A DNA stretch of 64,000 nucleotides from NCBI RefSeq assembly GCF_008728835.1, contig NZ_CP042582.1, positions 3,894,217-3,958,216 of the forward strand, given 5' to 3'. Below are positions 50,986-60,034 of this stretch, piece after piece. Source of the stretch: Hypericibacter adhaerens (lineage in GTDB: Bacteria > Pseudomonadota > Alphaproteobacteria > Dongiales > Dongiaceae). The notes beneath the pieces are model-generated. The model saw only the letters and a program-made list of their open reading frames with translations, had not been told where the DNA came from and searched no databases. The translations under genes were made by a program, and so were the position numbers. How positions within the stretch are numbered: the first letter of the stretch is position 1; every line of letters starts with the position of its first letter.

Positions 50986-53960
50986 GCGGCACCCTTGAGC
51001 TCGGAGAAGGCCTCGGACAGCGTCTGCAGCAGCGCATCGCGGTCGAACTTGGCGACATAGTCGTCAAACCCGACCTTGCGGCCGCGGGCGATGTCCTTGG
51101 GCGAGGAGTGGGAGGAGAGAGCGACCAGCGGCGTGTCGCGCCAGCGGTCGTTCTTCTTCAGCGTCTCGGCGAATTCGAAGCCGCTCATGCCGGGCATCTC
51201 GATGTCGCTGATGATGACATCGAACTGACCGCCCTGATCGCAGATCTTGAGCGCCTGGTCGGCGCTGGAGGCGGTCTGGACCTCGTAGCCCGCCGAAGAG
51301 AGCAGCGGCGCGATCAGGTTGCGGAAGAACGGGCTGTCGTCGACCAGCAGCAGGCGCTTGCTGGTCTCCTCGCCGAACACGGCGTTCTTGTCGCCGAACC
51401 AGTCGGCGAACGCCTGGGTCAGGTAATAGCCGGTATCGATGATGTCGGTGGCCTTGCCGGCCACGATGGCGCTGCCGAGGCGGCCCTGGGTCGCCGACGA
51501 CAGCTCGACCTCGAGCCGGTCCTCGACGATATCCACGATCTCGTCCACCAGGAGGCCCATCGAACGCTGGCGGTCCGAGAACACCAGCACGGGCTGGCGG
51601 CCCTCGGCCGGCATCTGGGTGCCTTCCACCATCGCCACCAGCGGCATGAGCTGGCCGCGATACTGCACCACATGGCGGTCGTTCGAGCGCTCGATCGTCT
51701 TGCGGTCGATCTCCTCGAGACGGGCCACGAGGGCCAGCGGCACGGCCTTCGGCGCGGCATTGCCGGCGCGGAACAGGATCAGCGGCACCTTCTCGCCGCT
51801 GCGGCCGTCGCGCACCTGCTGCTGCTCCGCGGTCTCGCCGTGGGTGGCGTTGATCTGGCCCGACGCCGAGGCGATGCCGTTCGGGTCGAGGATCATGATC
51901 ACGCTGCCGTCGCCGAGGATGGTGTTGCCGGAGAACATCGAGATGTCGCGCAGGATCGGCGCCACCGGCTTCACCACGATTTCCTCGGTGTCGAACACGC
52001 GATCGACCATGATGCCGAAGGAGTAGGTGCCGACCTGGGCCACCACGATGAAGCTGCCCTGGCCGGGCTGCTCGTCGTTGCTGTCGAGCTTGAGCAGCTT
52101 GCGCAGCGACACCAGCGGCAGCAGGCGGTTGCGCAGGCGCAGGACCGGCGTGTCCTTGATCTGCTCGACCGTCGTGTCGGAGTTCGCGGCGGCGCGGACC
52201 AGCTCGACCACGCTGATCTGCGGGATCGCGAAGCGCTCGCCGGCGCACTCGACGATGAGGGCGGAGACGATCGCGAGCGTCAGCGGGATCTTGATGACGA
52301 AGGTGGTGCCCGCGCCTTCCGTCGAGCGCATCTCGATGGTGCCGCCGATCTTCTCGATATTGGTGCGGACCACGTCCATGCCGACGCCGCGACCGGAGAC
52401 GCTGGTCACCTTGGCGGCGGTGGAGAAGCCGGCCTTGAAGATGAACTGCTGGATCTGCTGCAGGCTCATCTCGGCCAGCTCGGACTCGGAGGCGAGACCG
52501 TTCTGGAGGGCCTTGGCCTTGATCTTCTCCGTCGACAGGCCTTTGCCGTCGTCGGCGATCTCGATGATGATGTGGCCGCCCTCGTGATAGGCGTTGAGGG
52601 TGATCTTGCCGGTCTCGGGCTTGCCGATGCGCCGGCGCTCGTCCGGCGTCTCGAGCCCGTGATCCGCCGAGTTGCGCACCATGTGCGTCAGCGGATCCTT
52701 GATCATCTCGAGCACCTGGCGATCGAGCTCGGTCTCGGCGCCCAGCATCACCAGGTCGATCTTCTTGTGGCATTCCAGCGAAAGATCGCGCACCAGGCGC
52801 GGCAGCTTCGACCAGGCGTTGCCGATCGGCTGCATGCGGGTCTTCATCACGCCTTCCTGGAGCTCGGAAGTGACGTGATTGAGGCGCTGCAGCGGGGCGG
52901 CGAAGGGGCTGTCCTTCTGCGTGCGCAGGATCTGGAGCACCTGGTTGCGGGTCAGCACCAGCTCGCTGACCATGGTCATCAGGTTCTCGAGCAGATCGAC
53001 ATTGACGCGGATCGACTGCTGCGCGACGGCGGATTCCTTCTTCTCGTCGCCGTCGCCGTCGGCCTTGGCCGCGGCCGGCTTGGCCGGGGTCTTCGCCTTG
53101 GGCGCGGGCGCCGGCGCGGCTTCGGCCTCGACCAGCTCGTCGCGCAGGCCCGCCAGGATCGTCAGGATCTCGGCGCGAGCGGCGGCAGGGACCTCGAGCG
53201 TCGTCAGCGAGGCCTCGACATGGCCGAAGGCCGCGTCGCAGAGGCTGTCGGTCAGGCCGCGCTCGAAGAGGACGCGCTTGGCCTCGGGCAGGCCCGGACC
53301 CTTGTAGCTGTCGGGACCGCCGAACTTGTTCGAGAAGAACTCGCGCAGACTGCCCTGCAGCACATCGAGGTTGCAGCCCTCGAAAAACACCTTGAGGCGC
53401 TCGTCGGCGGCAACCCGGCCCACGAACACCTCGACCACGGAATCGATCACCGACATGCCGCCGACGCGGTCATAGAGCGAGCCGGTCTTGGCCGCCTGCG
53501 GTTCGGGCTGCGGCTGGGGCTTGGGCTCGGGCTTCTTCTTCGCCTCGGCCTTGGCCGGCTTCGCGGCGGGCTTGGCCGCCGCGACGCCATCGGCCAGCGC
53601 ATTGAGCCGCTGGATGAGATCGCTGTCATCGCCTTCGGGCTCGGCCCCGGCCTCTTCGAGGGCGGCCGTCAGCGAGCGCACGCGATCGAGACATTCGAGA
53701 ATGAGCGACACCGCCTCGGGCGTCACCTCGAGCTCGCCATCGCGCACCTTGCCCAGCACGTTCTCGCCGGCATGGGCGACGCGCTCGAGCCGCGGCAAGC
53801 CGATGAAGCCGCAGGTGCCCTTGATGGTGTGAACCAGGCGGAAAATATTGCCCAGGAGCTCGGGGTCGTTCGGGTTCTGCTCGAGCTTGACCAGCTCGAC
53901 ATCGAGAACGGCGAGGCTCTCGGCGGTTTCGGTCAGAAATTCGCGCAGCAAATCGTCCAT
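50982..53960 (-). CDS. cheA: Hybrid CheA histidine kinase with an inserted truncated-haemoglobin-like domain and C-terminal receiver
   Basis: A 992-residue kinase. Order: Hpt domain with phospho-His44 (VHTIKG), a Lys/Pro-rich linker (130-160), a truncated-haemoglobin-like segment (about 161-276), a second Ala/Lys linker, dimerisation helices, the ATPase domain (NSADHGLETPDE, DDGKGL, GRGVGMD), a CheW-like domain, a second CheW-like region, and a receiver domain (VDDS, phosphoacceptor in ISDIEMPG). In the globin-like segment K228 stands where the haem-binding His is expected, V180 at B10 Tyr and L205 at E11 Gln. ATG 53960 is chosen at the first Hpt helix. It starts the che operon. Confidence 0.93.
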   Translation of the reverse strand: MDDLLREFLTETAESLAVLDVELVKLEQNPNDPELLGNIFRLVHTIKGTCGFIGLPRLERVAHAGENVLGKVRDGELEVTPEAVSLILECLDRVRSLTAALEEAGAEPEGDDSDLIQRLNALADGVAAAKPAAKPAKAEAKKKPEPKPQPQPEPQAAKTGSLYDRVGGMSVIDSVVEVFVGRVAADERLKVFFEGCNLDVLQGSLREFFSNKFGGPDSYKGPGLPEAKRVLFERGLTDSLCDAAFGHVEASLTTLEVPAAARAEILTILAGLRDELVEAEAAPAPAPKAKTPAKPAAAKADGDGDEKKESAVAQQSIRVNVDLLENLMTMVSELVLTRNQVLQILRTQKDSPFAAPLQRLNHVTSELQEGVMKTRMQPIGNAWSKLPRLVRDLSLECHKKIDLVMLGAETELDRQVLEMIKDPLTHMVRNSADHGLETPDERRRIGKPETGKITLNAYHEGGHIIIEIADDGKGLSTEKIKAKALQNGLASESELAEMSLQQIQQFIFKAGFSTAAKVTSVSGRGVGMDVVRTNIEKIGGTIEMRSTEGAGTTFVIKIPLTLAIVSALIVECAGERFAIPQISVVELVRAAANSDTTVEQIKDTPVLRLRNRLLPLVSLRKLLKLDSNDEQPGQGSFIVVAQVGTYSFGIMVDRVFDTEEIVVKPVAPILRDISMFSGNTILGDGSVIMILDPNGIASASGQINATHGETAEQQQVRDGRSGEKVPLILFRAGNAAPKAVPLALVARLEEIDRKTIERSNDRHVVQYRGQLMPLVAMVEGTQMPAEGRQPVLVFSDRQRSMGLLVDEIVDIVEDRLEVELSSATQGRLGSAIVAGKATDIIDTGYYLTQAFADWFGDKNAVFGEETSKRLLLVDDSPFFRNLIAPLLSSAGYEVQTASSADQALKICDQGGQFDVIISDIEMPGMSGFEFAETLKKNDRWRDTPLVALSSHSSPKDIARGRKVGFDDYVAKFDRDALLQTLSEAFSELKGAA

Positions 53961-54180
53961 GAGAAAGCGCCCTTCAGATGGCCCCGAATAATTCGAGGTC
54001 GACAAGTCTGGCGCTGCCGAGGCCTTCGCCCGCGAAGAGCCCGCCGCCAGCCATCGGCAACGGTCCCAGAAACTGCTTAAAAACCCATAAAGGCTTGAAC
54101 TGGCGGCGGGTTCGGGAGACTTGCGAGAAGGCCGGCGCAAATCGCGGACAAAGCAGGAAAAGCCGCCGCTTCGCGGTCTT

Positions 54181-54200
54181 CGGCCGCGGGGGCGCGGCCG
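54181..54200. repeat. Perfect 8-bp hairpin CGGCCGCG-GGGG-CGCGGCCG
   Basis: A short perfect inverted repeat between cheA and chpT. With the next hairpin it occupies part of the 324-nt gap 53961-54284, which contains no gene that I can support. Confidence 0.4.
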
Positions 54201-54223
54201 GCGAAGACCTCGAACTCAAACGA

Positions 54224-54264
54224 CGAAGCCCGCGCCGGGCAATCCCGTCCGGGCGCGGGCTTCG
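54224..54264. terminator. Terminator-like hairpin downstream of chpT
   Basis: Perfect 13-bp arms (CGAAGCCCGCGCC at 54224-54236, GGCGCGGGCTTCG at 54252-54264) enclose a 15-nt loop. It is 20 nt beyond the chpT stop and separates chpT from cheA. It has no T-run. Confidence 0.6.
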
Positions 54265-54284
54265 GATCCGCTAGGAAGAAAGCC

Positions 54285-54980
54285 TCAGGCCGCCGCGATC
54301 CTGGCTTCGAACAGCACCTCGCCGGGCGCCGACGCCTGCGGCTTCAGGTTCGCACCGAAACGGACCGCCAGCCGTCCGGCGAGATAGGCCTGGACGGTAC
54401 GCGGCGTCAGGTCGCCCGGCGGCGTCACCGCCGCGAGCGCCGTCGCCTCGTCGTCGCTGAGCTTGGCATCGGTACCGATCGCCCGGACCGAGAAGCGGAT
54501 GGCGCTTCCCTCGCCCACGGTCTGGGCCTGGATGCGCCCGCCGCGGGGCAGCGCGTCGGCGGCCAGCAGAATCATGTTGAGCAGCAGCTTGCCGGCGCCG
54601 GCAGGCAGCGCCAACGTCTCGGGCGTGGTCGACCAGTCGAGCTTCACGCGGCCATCCTGGAACAACCCTTGCGCGGCCGCCTGCGCTTCCTGCGGACGCA
54701 CGATCTGATTGCCGGCATTGCCGAAGGCGAGACGGAAATATTGCACCAGGGCGGTCGCGCGCGCGGCCGAGCGCCGGGCGAGGCTCACCGCCTCCTCTTC
54801 CATCTGAGGGCTTTCGGACAGGAGCTCCAGCCCGTTGGCGACGGCGCTGATCGGTCCCACCAGATCATGACAGAGGCGCGAGGCGAGGAAGTCGGCGACC
54901 GTGAATTCGTTGACCGAAACGGGTTGCGTCGTCATGGGGTCGCTCGCTCGCGGTTGGCTCTGGATGGATTGCGCCAGCAT
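54285..54980 (-). CDS. chpT: ChpT, histidine phosphotransferase for CtrA/CpdR
   Basis: A 231-residue dimeric phosphotransferase with a degenerate HATPase-like C-terminal domain. TVADFLASRLCHDLVGPISAVANGLELL carries the phospho-His, H38, in the conserved CHD motif. In Caulobacter, ChpT moves phosphate from CckA to CtrA and CpdR. AAGGAAG lies 6 nt before ATG 54980, which decides against the internal ATG 54935. ctrA is in the same window. Confidence 0.88.
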   Translation of the reverse strand: MLAQSIQSQPRASDPMTTQPVSVNEFTVADFLASRLCHDLVGPISAVANGLELLSESPQMEEEAVSLARRSAARATALVQYFRLAFGNAGNQIVRPQEAQAAAQGLFQDGRVKLDWSTTPETLALPAGAGKLLLNMILLAADALPRGGRIQAQTVGEGSAIRFSVRAIGTDAKLSDDEATALAAVTPPGDLTPRTVQAYLAGRLAVRFGANLKPQASAPGEVLFEARIAAA

Positions 54981-55083
54981 GTCGTCTTCCTTGCCCTGTC
55001 CGTTGTTCTTTCGCGCTTTGGCTCTCGTCCGAATTTCCTATACGATCCAGGGTCGTAGGGCCCCAGCCGAAAGGCGGCAACCG

Positions 55084-55296
55084 ATGACGATGGCCGACAA
55101 CCTGACGCCCGGAGCCTGGGTGCGCCATCCGGAGCATCCGGATTGGGGCCTGGGCCAGATCCAATCGGTCGTCGGCAATCGGATCACCGTCAATTTCGAA
55201 CATGCCGGCAAGCTGCTGATCAATTCGGCCATTGTCAGCCTCGCCCCGGCAGGGCTCGACTCAGACGGACCCGAACGCGCTCGCTTCGACAGATAG
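55084..55296 (+). CDS. DUF3553 small protein
   Basis: A 70-residue protein. LTPGAWVRHPEHPDWGLGQIQSVVGNRITVNFEHAGKLLIN is the DUF3553 domain, which looks like a small SH3-like barrel also found at the edge of helicases. Function is unknown. AAAGGCGG lies 5 nt upstream of ATG 55084. It is divergent from chpT; the 103-nt shared gap holds nothing further that I recognise. Confidence 0.75.
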   Translation: MTMADNLTPGAWVRHPEHPDWGLGQIQSVVGNRITVNFEHAGKLLINSAIVSLAPAGLDSDGPERARFDR

Positions 55297-55548
55297 CGCC
55301 GCCAATCCTTACCGAGACATTAACCCAACTGTGAAATCCCTGAATCAGGTTTGGGCCGCGCCGTCCTGCCCGACTTCCCGGCGCGGACCGCCGGGCGGAC
55401 GGGGCGGCGGCGGACCGGCGAAGGAGCAAGGCCGGCGACGCTGCTCCCAGGGGCCAAGACAAACTTGGGCCGAATCGGCTCGACCCGGTACCTTGCCGGG
55501 GATATCGGCCGGTCTTCGTGACCTGGATCTGCGCAGGGAGGCGCTCGA

Positions 55549-56331
55549 ATGTCGACCGGTTCGCTCAAGGTGATGATCGGCACGCCCTGCTATGGCGGCA
55601 TCGTCACCAACGGCTTCGTCCATTCCCTGCTGGATACCCAGCGCGCCTGCGACAAGCGCGGCATCGCCCTCGAGCTGATGCTGCTCTCGGGCGAGAGCCT
55701 GATCACGCGCGGCCGGAATACCATCGTCGGCTACATGCTCGGCAACCCCGACTTCACCCACCTGTTCTTCATCGACGCCGATACCGGCTGGCGACCGGAG
55801 CAGGTGCTGCGCATGCTGGATTTCGACCGCGACGTGGTTTGCGGCGTCTGCCCGGCCAAGGTCATGGACTGGGAGCGGATCCGCGCCAACGCGGCGCGCG
55901 GGGTGGAGGATCTCGAGGCCTCGTCCCTCATCTACATCCTGCGCGGCAGCAAGCCCGGCGTCGCTGCCGAGCAGATCAGGAGCGTGCAAGGCTTCGCCCG
56001 CACGGACTATGCCGGCACCGGCTTCATGCTGATCAAGCGCCAGGTGCTGGAGCGGCTGCGCGATGCTCATCCGGAGCTCGAATGCGGCATGTCCGGCGGC
56101 ATGGGCTCGGTCACCCTCAGCAAGCCCCGCTCGACCTACGCGCTGTTCGACTGCGAGATCGACCCCGAGACCAAGATCTATTACGGCGAGGATTACGGCT
56201 TCTGCCGGCGCTGGCGGGCGCTCGGCGGCGAGATCTGGGTGGATCTGACCAGCCGCCTCGACCATATCGGCAGCCTCACCTTCCACGGCGACTTCAAGAC
56301 CCAGATCGAAACCGCCCGCCCGAAACCGTGA
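55549..56331 (+). CDS. Glycosyltransferase-like protein (GT-A fold), tandem copy 1
   Basis: A 260-residue protein. It begins KVMIGTPCYGGIVTNGFVHSLL and carries LFFIDADTGW (a DxD-like DAD motif) near residue 80, then FDRDVVCGVCPAK. A late block has FDCEIDPETKIYYGEDYGFCRRW. This is the pattern of small GT-A proteins seen also in phages and surface-glycan loci. Donor and acceptor are unknown. GGGAGGCG gives a good ribosome site. It is about 50 percent identical by eye to the next gene. Confidence 0.72.
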   Translation: MSTGSLKVMIGTPCYGGIVTNGFVHSLLDTQRACDKRGIALELMLLSGESLITRGRNTIVGYMLGNPDFTHLFFIDADTGWRPEQVLRMLDFDRDVVCGVCPAKVMDWERIRANAARGVEDLEASSLIYILRGSKPGVAAEQIRSVQGFARTDYAGTGFMLIKRQVLERLRDAHPELECGMSGGMGSVTLSKPRSTYALFDCEIDPETKIYYGEDYGFCRRWRALGGEIWVDLTSRLDHIGSLTFHGDFKTQIETARPKP

Positions 56332-56362
56332 CGACGGCGTTCAGCCAGCAGGACGACAGCGC

Positions 56363-57175
56363 ATGGCCCCCCAACGCATCAACATCCTCGTCGGCACCCC
56401 CTGCTATGGCGGGAACCTGACCTCGGCCTTCCTTCTCTCGCTCCTGGACCTGCAGAAGAGCTGCGACCGCCGCGGTATCGGCATCGAGCTGATGACGCTC
56501 GCCGGCGAGAGCCTGATCCCGCGCGGCCGCAACACCATCGTCGCCAGCTTCCTCGACCGCCCGGAATTCACCCACCTCTTCTTTCTCGACGCCGATATCG
56601 GCTTCGCCTCCGCCCAGGTCTTCCGGATGCTCGATTTCGACCGCGACGTGGTCTGCGGGGTCTACCCCCTGAAGTCCATCGACTGGGAGCGCGTCCGCGC
56701 GACCGCCGCACGAAATCCGGCCAATCTCGAAACGGCCGCCCTGCGCTATGCCCTGTCCGGCCGGGACCCCACCGCCGCGACGACCCGGATGCAGGGCGTG
56801 AACGGCTTCGCCAGGTCCGACTATGGCGCCTCCGGCTTCATGCTGATCCGGCGCGCGGTTCTCGAGCGCATGCGCGACGCCTATCCCGACCTCAAATACG
56901 CGCATTCGCATTTCGTCAGCCCCGGCCAGAAGCCGACCGGCAATCTCTATGCCTTCTTCGATTGCGAGATCGATCCCGAGACGCGGGTCTATCTCAGCGA
57001 GGACTATCTCTTCTGCCGGCGCTGGACGGCCACCGGCGGCGAGATCTGGGTCGATCTCACCAGCAAGCTCGATCATGTCGGAACCCATGCGTTCCGCGGC
57101 AACTTCGTGACCCAGCTCAACAGCAGCACCAGTGGCGGGCTTGCAACACCGCCGCAAAATCCCCGGCCGGAATGA
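56363..57175 (+). CDS. Glycosyltransferase-like protein (GT-A fold), tandem copy 2
   Basis: A 270-residue paralogue of the preceding gene: ILVGTPCYGGNLTSAFLLSLLDLQKSCDRRGIGIEL, LFFLDADIGF, FDRDVVCGVYPLK and IDPETRVYLSEDYLFCRRW match copy 1 in order. Divergence sits mostly in residues about 110-150 and at the C terminus. A recent local duplication is the simplest explanation, with 31 nt between the two genes. Confidence 0.72.
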   Translation: MAPQRINILVGTPCYGGNLTSAFLLSLLDLQKSCDRRGIGIELMTLAGESLIPRGRNTIVASFLDRPEFTHLFFLDADIGFASAQVFRMLDFDRDVVCGVYPLKSIDWERVRATAARNPANLETAALRYALSGRDPTAATTRMQGVNGFARSDYGASGFMLIRRAVLERMRDAYPDLKYAHSHFVSPGQKPTGNLYAFFDCEIDPETRVYLSEDYLFCRRWTATGGEIWVDLTSKLDHVGTHAFRGNFVTQLNSSTSGGLATPPQNPRPE

Positions 57176-57344
57176 CGCGCGACCGATTGAAGCGCCGTCG
57201 GGATCGTGGGTTTTCCGTGCTTTCGCAGGCCCCTGCCGCCGCCGCACCACAGATTGGCCACAGCGCCTTTTACCGGTTCCGCCACGTTTCCGGCCAAGCT
57301 TGCCGCGTGCATTGGCATTCGATCTTCCCATCCCCAATCCATTC

Positions 57345-58565
57345 ATGAGCACGATGAATTCAAACCGTCTTCTGATCCTCGATCCCGATTCCGGCAGCGG
57401 CGATACCGTCGCCACCGCGGCTGCGGCGGCCGGTTACGAGACGGCCAGCGCCCGCTCGGTCGGCCAGTTCCTGCAATATCTGCAGCTCTGGCAGCCTGCC
57501 TTCGTGATGCTGGATATCGGCCCGCAGACCGACGAGAGCATGGCGCTCCTGCGCCATCTCTGGGAGGTGCGCAGCCCCGCCCTGGTCGTGCTGATGGGAC
57601 GGGTCGCCGATCAGAGCCGGCTTCATATCCTGCAGCATATCGGCGCCAGCCACGGGCTGACGATGGCCGGCCTCATGTTCAAGCCGCTCCATCAGAGCGA
57701 GCTCGACCGCACGCTGGCGGGCCTGCGCGACGACCGGCACTGGCTGACGGAGGCCGCCGTGATGCAGGCGCTCGACCAGGACGAGTTCCTGCTCGAGTAT
57801 CAGCCGCTGACCGACGTCCGCTCCGGCCATATCCGGAGCCTCGAATCCCTGATCCGCTGGCGCCACCCGCAGCGCGGCAGGATCGGCCCCGACCAGTTCA
57901 TCCCCTTCGTCGAAGCGAACCGCGTCATCGGTCCGGTCACGCAGTGGGTGGCCGAGACCGCGATCGCGCAGCTCGGCGCCTGGAGCGAGATGGGGCTGGA
58001 GCTGAATATCGCCATCAACGCCTCGGCGCGCAATCTCAGCGACGACAGTCTTGCCGAGACGATCCTCGCGGCCTGCGAACGTGCCGGCATCCCGCCCGAG
58101 CGCGTCACGCTGGAGATCACCGAGACCGCCGCGATGGAGCGCTTCGAGGATGCCGTCGCCACCCTGTCGCGCCTGCGGGCGAGCGGCATGCATCTCGCCA
58201 TCGACGATTTCGGCACCGGCTATTCGTCGCTGGCCCAGCTCCGCCGGCTGCCCTTCTCGCAGATCAAGATCGACCGCTCGCTGGTGACGAACTGCCAGCA
58301 GTCCCACAGCGCGCTCCAGATCATCAGCACGGTGGTGGATCTGGCGCGCAGCCTCGGCCTGCGCTGCATCGCCGAGGGGGTCGAGACCAAGGAGGATTTC
58401 GACGCCGTCGGCAATCTCGGCTGCGACGTGGCGCAGGGCTACCTGATCAGCCGTCCCTTGCCGGCCGATCAGCTGCCGCCCTGGCTCGCCGACTGGCCCG
58501 TCATTCCCGGCCCGCGGCGCAGCGTGGAGCTGCTGCAGAACATCGCCCGGACGGCGCAAGCCTGA
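57345..58565 (+). CDS. REC-EAL protein, probable cyclic-di-GMP phosphodiesterase
   Basis: A 406-residue protein. Residues about 1-125 are a receiver-like domain with D8/D10-like acidic residues, an Asp in VMLDIG and Lys in FKP. Residues about 145-390 are an EAL domain with the signature changed to ESL (SLESLIRW), and INASARN, EITETAAM, DDFGTGYSSL, KIDRSLV and AEGVET. The first Glu is kept, so activity on c-di-GMP is plausible. C-di-GMP breakdown would favour motility, fitting this locus. ATG 57345 or 57354 is possible. Confidence 0.85.
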   Translation: MSTMNSNRLLILDPDSGSGDTVATAAAAAGYETASARSVGQFLQYLQLWQPAFVMLDIGPQTDESMALLRHLWEVRSPALVVLMGRVADQSRLHILQHIGASHGLTMAGLMFKPLHQSELDRTLAGLRDDRHWLTEAAVMQALDQDEFLLEYQPLTDVRSGHIRSLESLIRWRHPQRGRIGPDQFIPFVEANRVIGPVTQWVAETAIAQLGAWSEMGLELNIAINASARNLSDDSLAETILAACERAGIPPERVTLEITETAAMERFEDAVATLSRLRASGMHLAIDDFGTGYSSLAQLRRLPFSQIKIDRSLVTNCQQSHSALQIISTVVDLARSLGLRCIAEGVETKEDFDAVGNLGCDVAQGYLISRPLPADQLPPWLADWPVIPGPRRSVELLQNIARTAQA

Positions 58566-58592
58566 GGCCGGCGCTTCCGCGCCCGCCCGCCG

Positions 58593-59990
58593 TCAGGGCT
58601 GCAGCATCAGCCGCCGGTTCTCCACAGCGCAATGCGCGCCGCCCTGCCCGCTATCCTCCGGCTCGTGCGTCCAGATCGTCGGCAGGAACAAGGGACGGTT
58701 CTTCACGATGCCCGTCGTCGCGACCAGCCGCGCCTGCTTGCCGTTCAGGGACTGCGAATAGACGATGCCCACCCCCGACAGGAAGGCCCACTGATCCTCC
58801 CAATGGAGGCGCATGACCTGGACCGGCCGGTCCTGCTCGTCCGTGGCCGACCAGCGCTCCACGGCCGGCAGGTCGGCGGGCTTGCCTGCCCCCGGATAGA
58901 CCTTGCCGTCGAGCCCGATCCCGAATTGCAGGAAATCGAGAGCCGGCGGGGCATCGCTGTCGTCGGCGGCCGCGCTCTGGACCGCTGTCCAGATCTCGAC
59001 ATGCGGGGCCTGTACCCAGGATTTGCCCTTCGCGGCCTCAAGCGCCGCCACCGCCGTCGGATCGTAGAGCTGCAGCAGAAGCTCGTTATAGCCCTGGGCG
59101 ATGACCCGGATCTCGGCGGCGTCCGCGGTGCTGTCGGCGGGTTTCCCGAACACCAGGAAACCGCGGCTCCCGTCGGTCGAGAGAGACAGCGCGCAGTTCC
59201 CCAAGGCGGTCCCCTGCGCCACCGGATCGGCGGCGCTGCCGAGAGGTGCCGGCACGACATAGGCCGCCACGCTGTCGGCCGTCGGCTGCGCGACGAACGC
59301 CTCGTCGAGCGAAGCCGGCCAGTCCGGACACCCCATCTCGCCCTCCTCGTCCGTCGAGGCGCCGGCATCGCCGCTCGAGGCCGCTGCGCTTCGCCAGGCC
59401 AGGGAACGGGCCTGCAGCCGGTGCAGGTCGAGATCGAGCAGCGTGCCGGAATCCGGCGTCAGGGTGTTGTAGGAACAGTCGCGCTCGTGCAATTCCCGGA
59501 AGGGCGACAGGCTATAGGTGAGGCTCGCATCCCAGCGCCAGGCGGAGCCGCCGCTTTGAACATGGATCAAACGGTTGTTCCCGACCGTGACCTCGTCCTC
59601 GCCGACCCCGGCCGCGCCATAGCCGTCGTTGCAGAGCGCCATCAGCCGCGTCGGCGCATCGCCCGCGCGGATCAGCCAATATTCGACACCGCCATCCTTC
59701 GCTTCGGAATCGGGATCGGAGCTGCAGCCTTCCTCCGGCGCCTCCGCCGGCTTGTCGGCGAGGCCCAGATGCAGCTCGACCACGGCGAGCGCCCGGCCGC
59801 CCTCGTCCGTTCCCGCATCGGTCGTCTTCGCGATCCGGCAGCTCGCCCGCGTGCCGCAGAGGGCCGCCTTCTGCTCGTCGGTCGGCGTCATGGCCGCGGC
59901 AGCGGCACCGGCCAGCAGCGAGGCCAGCAGGATGCCGCCAACCAGGGCCGGCCGCAGGCCGCGGTCGTGAAGCCTTGCGAGGAAGGACAT
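58593..59990 (-). CDS. Secreted or periplasmic protein of unknown function
   Basis: A 465-residue protein with a signal peptide: RPALVGGILLASLLAGAAAAAM, cleavage probably near residue 33. The mature part is Ala/Asp/Ser-rich, with paired cysteines near its start (CGTRASC). No domain recognised. GGAAGGACATG-type context supports ATG 59990; longer frames lack a signal. It lies 44 nt after mobA on the same strand but shows no clear link to cofactor synthesis. Confidence 0.68.
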   Translation of the reverse strand: MSFLARLHDRGLRPALVGGILLASLLAGAAAAAMTPTDEQKAALCGTRASCRIAKTTDAGTDEGGRALAVVELHLGLADKPAEAPEEGCSSDPDSEAKDGGVEYWLIRAGDAPTRLMALCNDGYGAAGVGEDEVTVGNNRLIHVQSGGSAWRWDASLTYSLSPFRELHERDCSYNTLTPDSGTLLDLDLHRLQARSLAWRSAAASSGDAGASTDEEGEMGCPDWPASLDEAFVAQPTADSVAAYVVPAPLGSAADPVAQGTALGNCALSLSTDGSRGFLVFGKPADSTADAAEIRVIAQGYNELLLQLYDPTAVAALEAAKGKSWVQAPHVEIWTAVQSAAADDSDAPPALDFLQFGIGLDGKVYPGAGKPADLPAVERWSATDEQDRPVQVMRLHWEDQWAFLSGVGIVYSQSLNGKQARLVATTGIVKNRPLFLPTIWTHEPEDSGQGGAHCAVENRRLMLQP

Positions 59991-60034
59991 GGGTCGCTCG
60001 TACGGGGCGGATGAAAGGGGGGCTTGCGGAACGC

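Noticed and set aside
51108-54080. 990-residue open frame on the + strand opposite cheA
   Set aside because: It is the antisense shadow of a high-GC gene with certain coding function. The translation is rich in Arg, Asp, His and Gly with no motif or ribosome site.
55232-55573. 113-residue open frame across the gap after the DUF3553 gene
   Set aside because: It overlaps the end of the DUF3553 gene and the glycosyltransferase start region, with Arg/Gly/Pro-rich sequence and no ribosome site; 55297-55548 seems non-coding.
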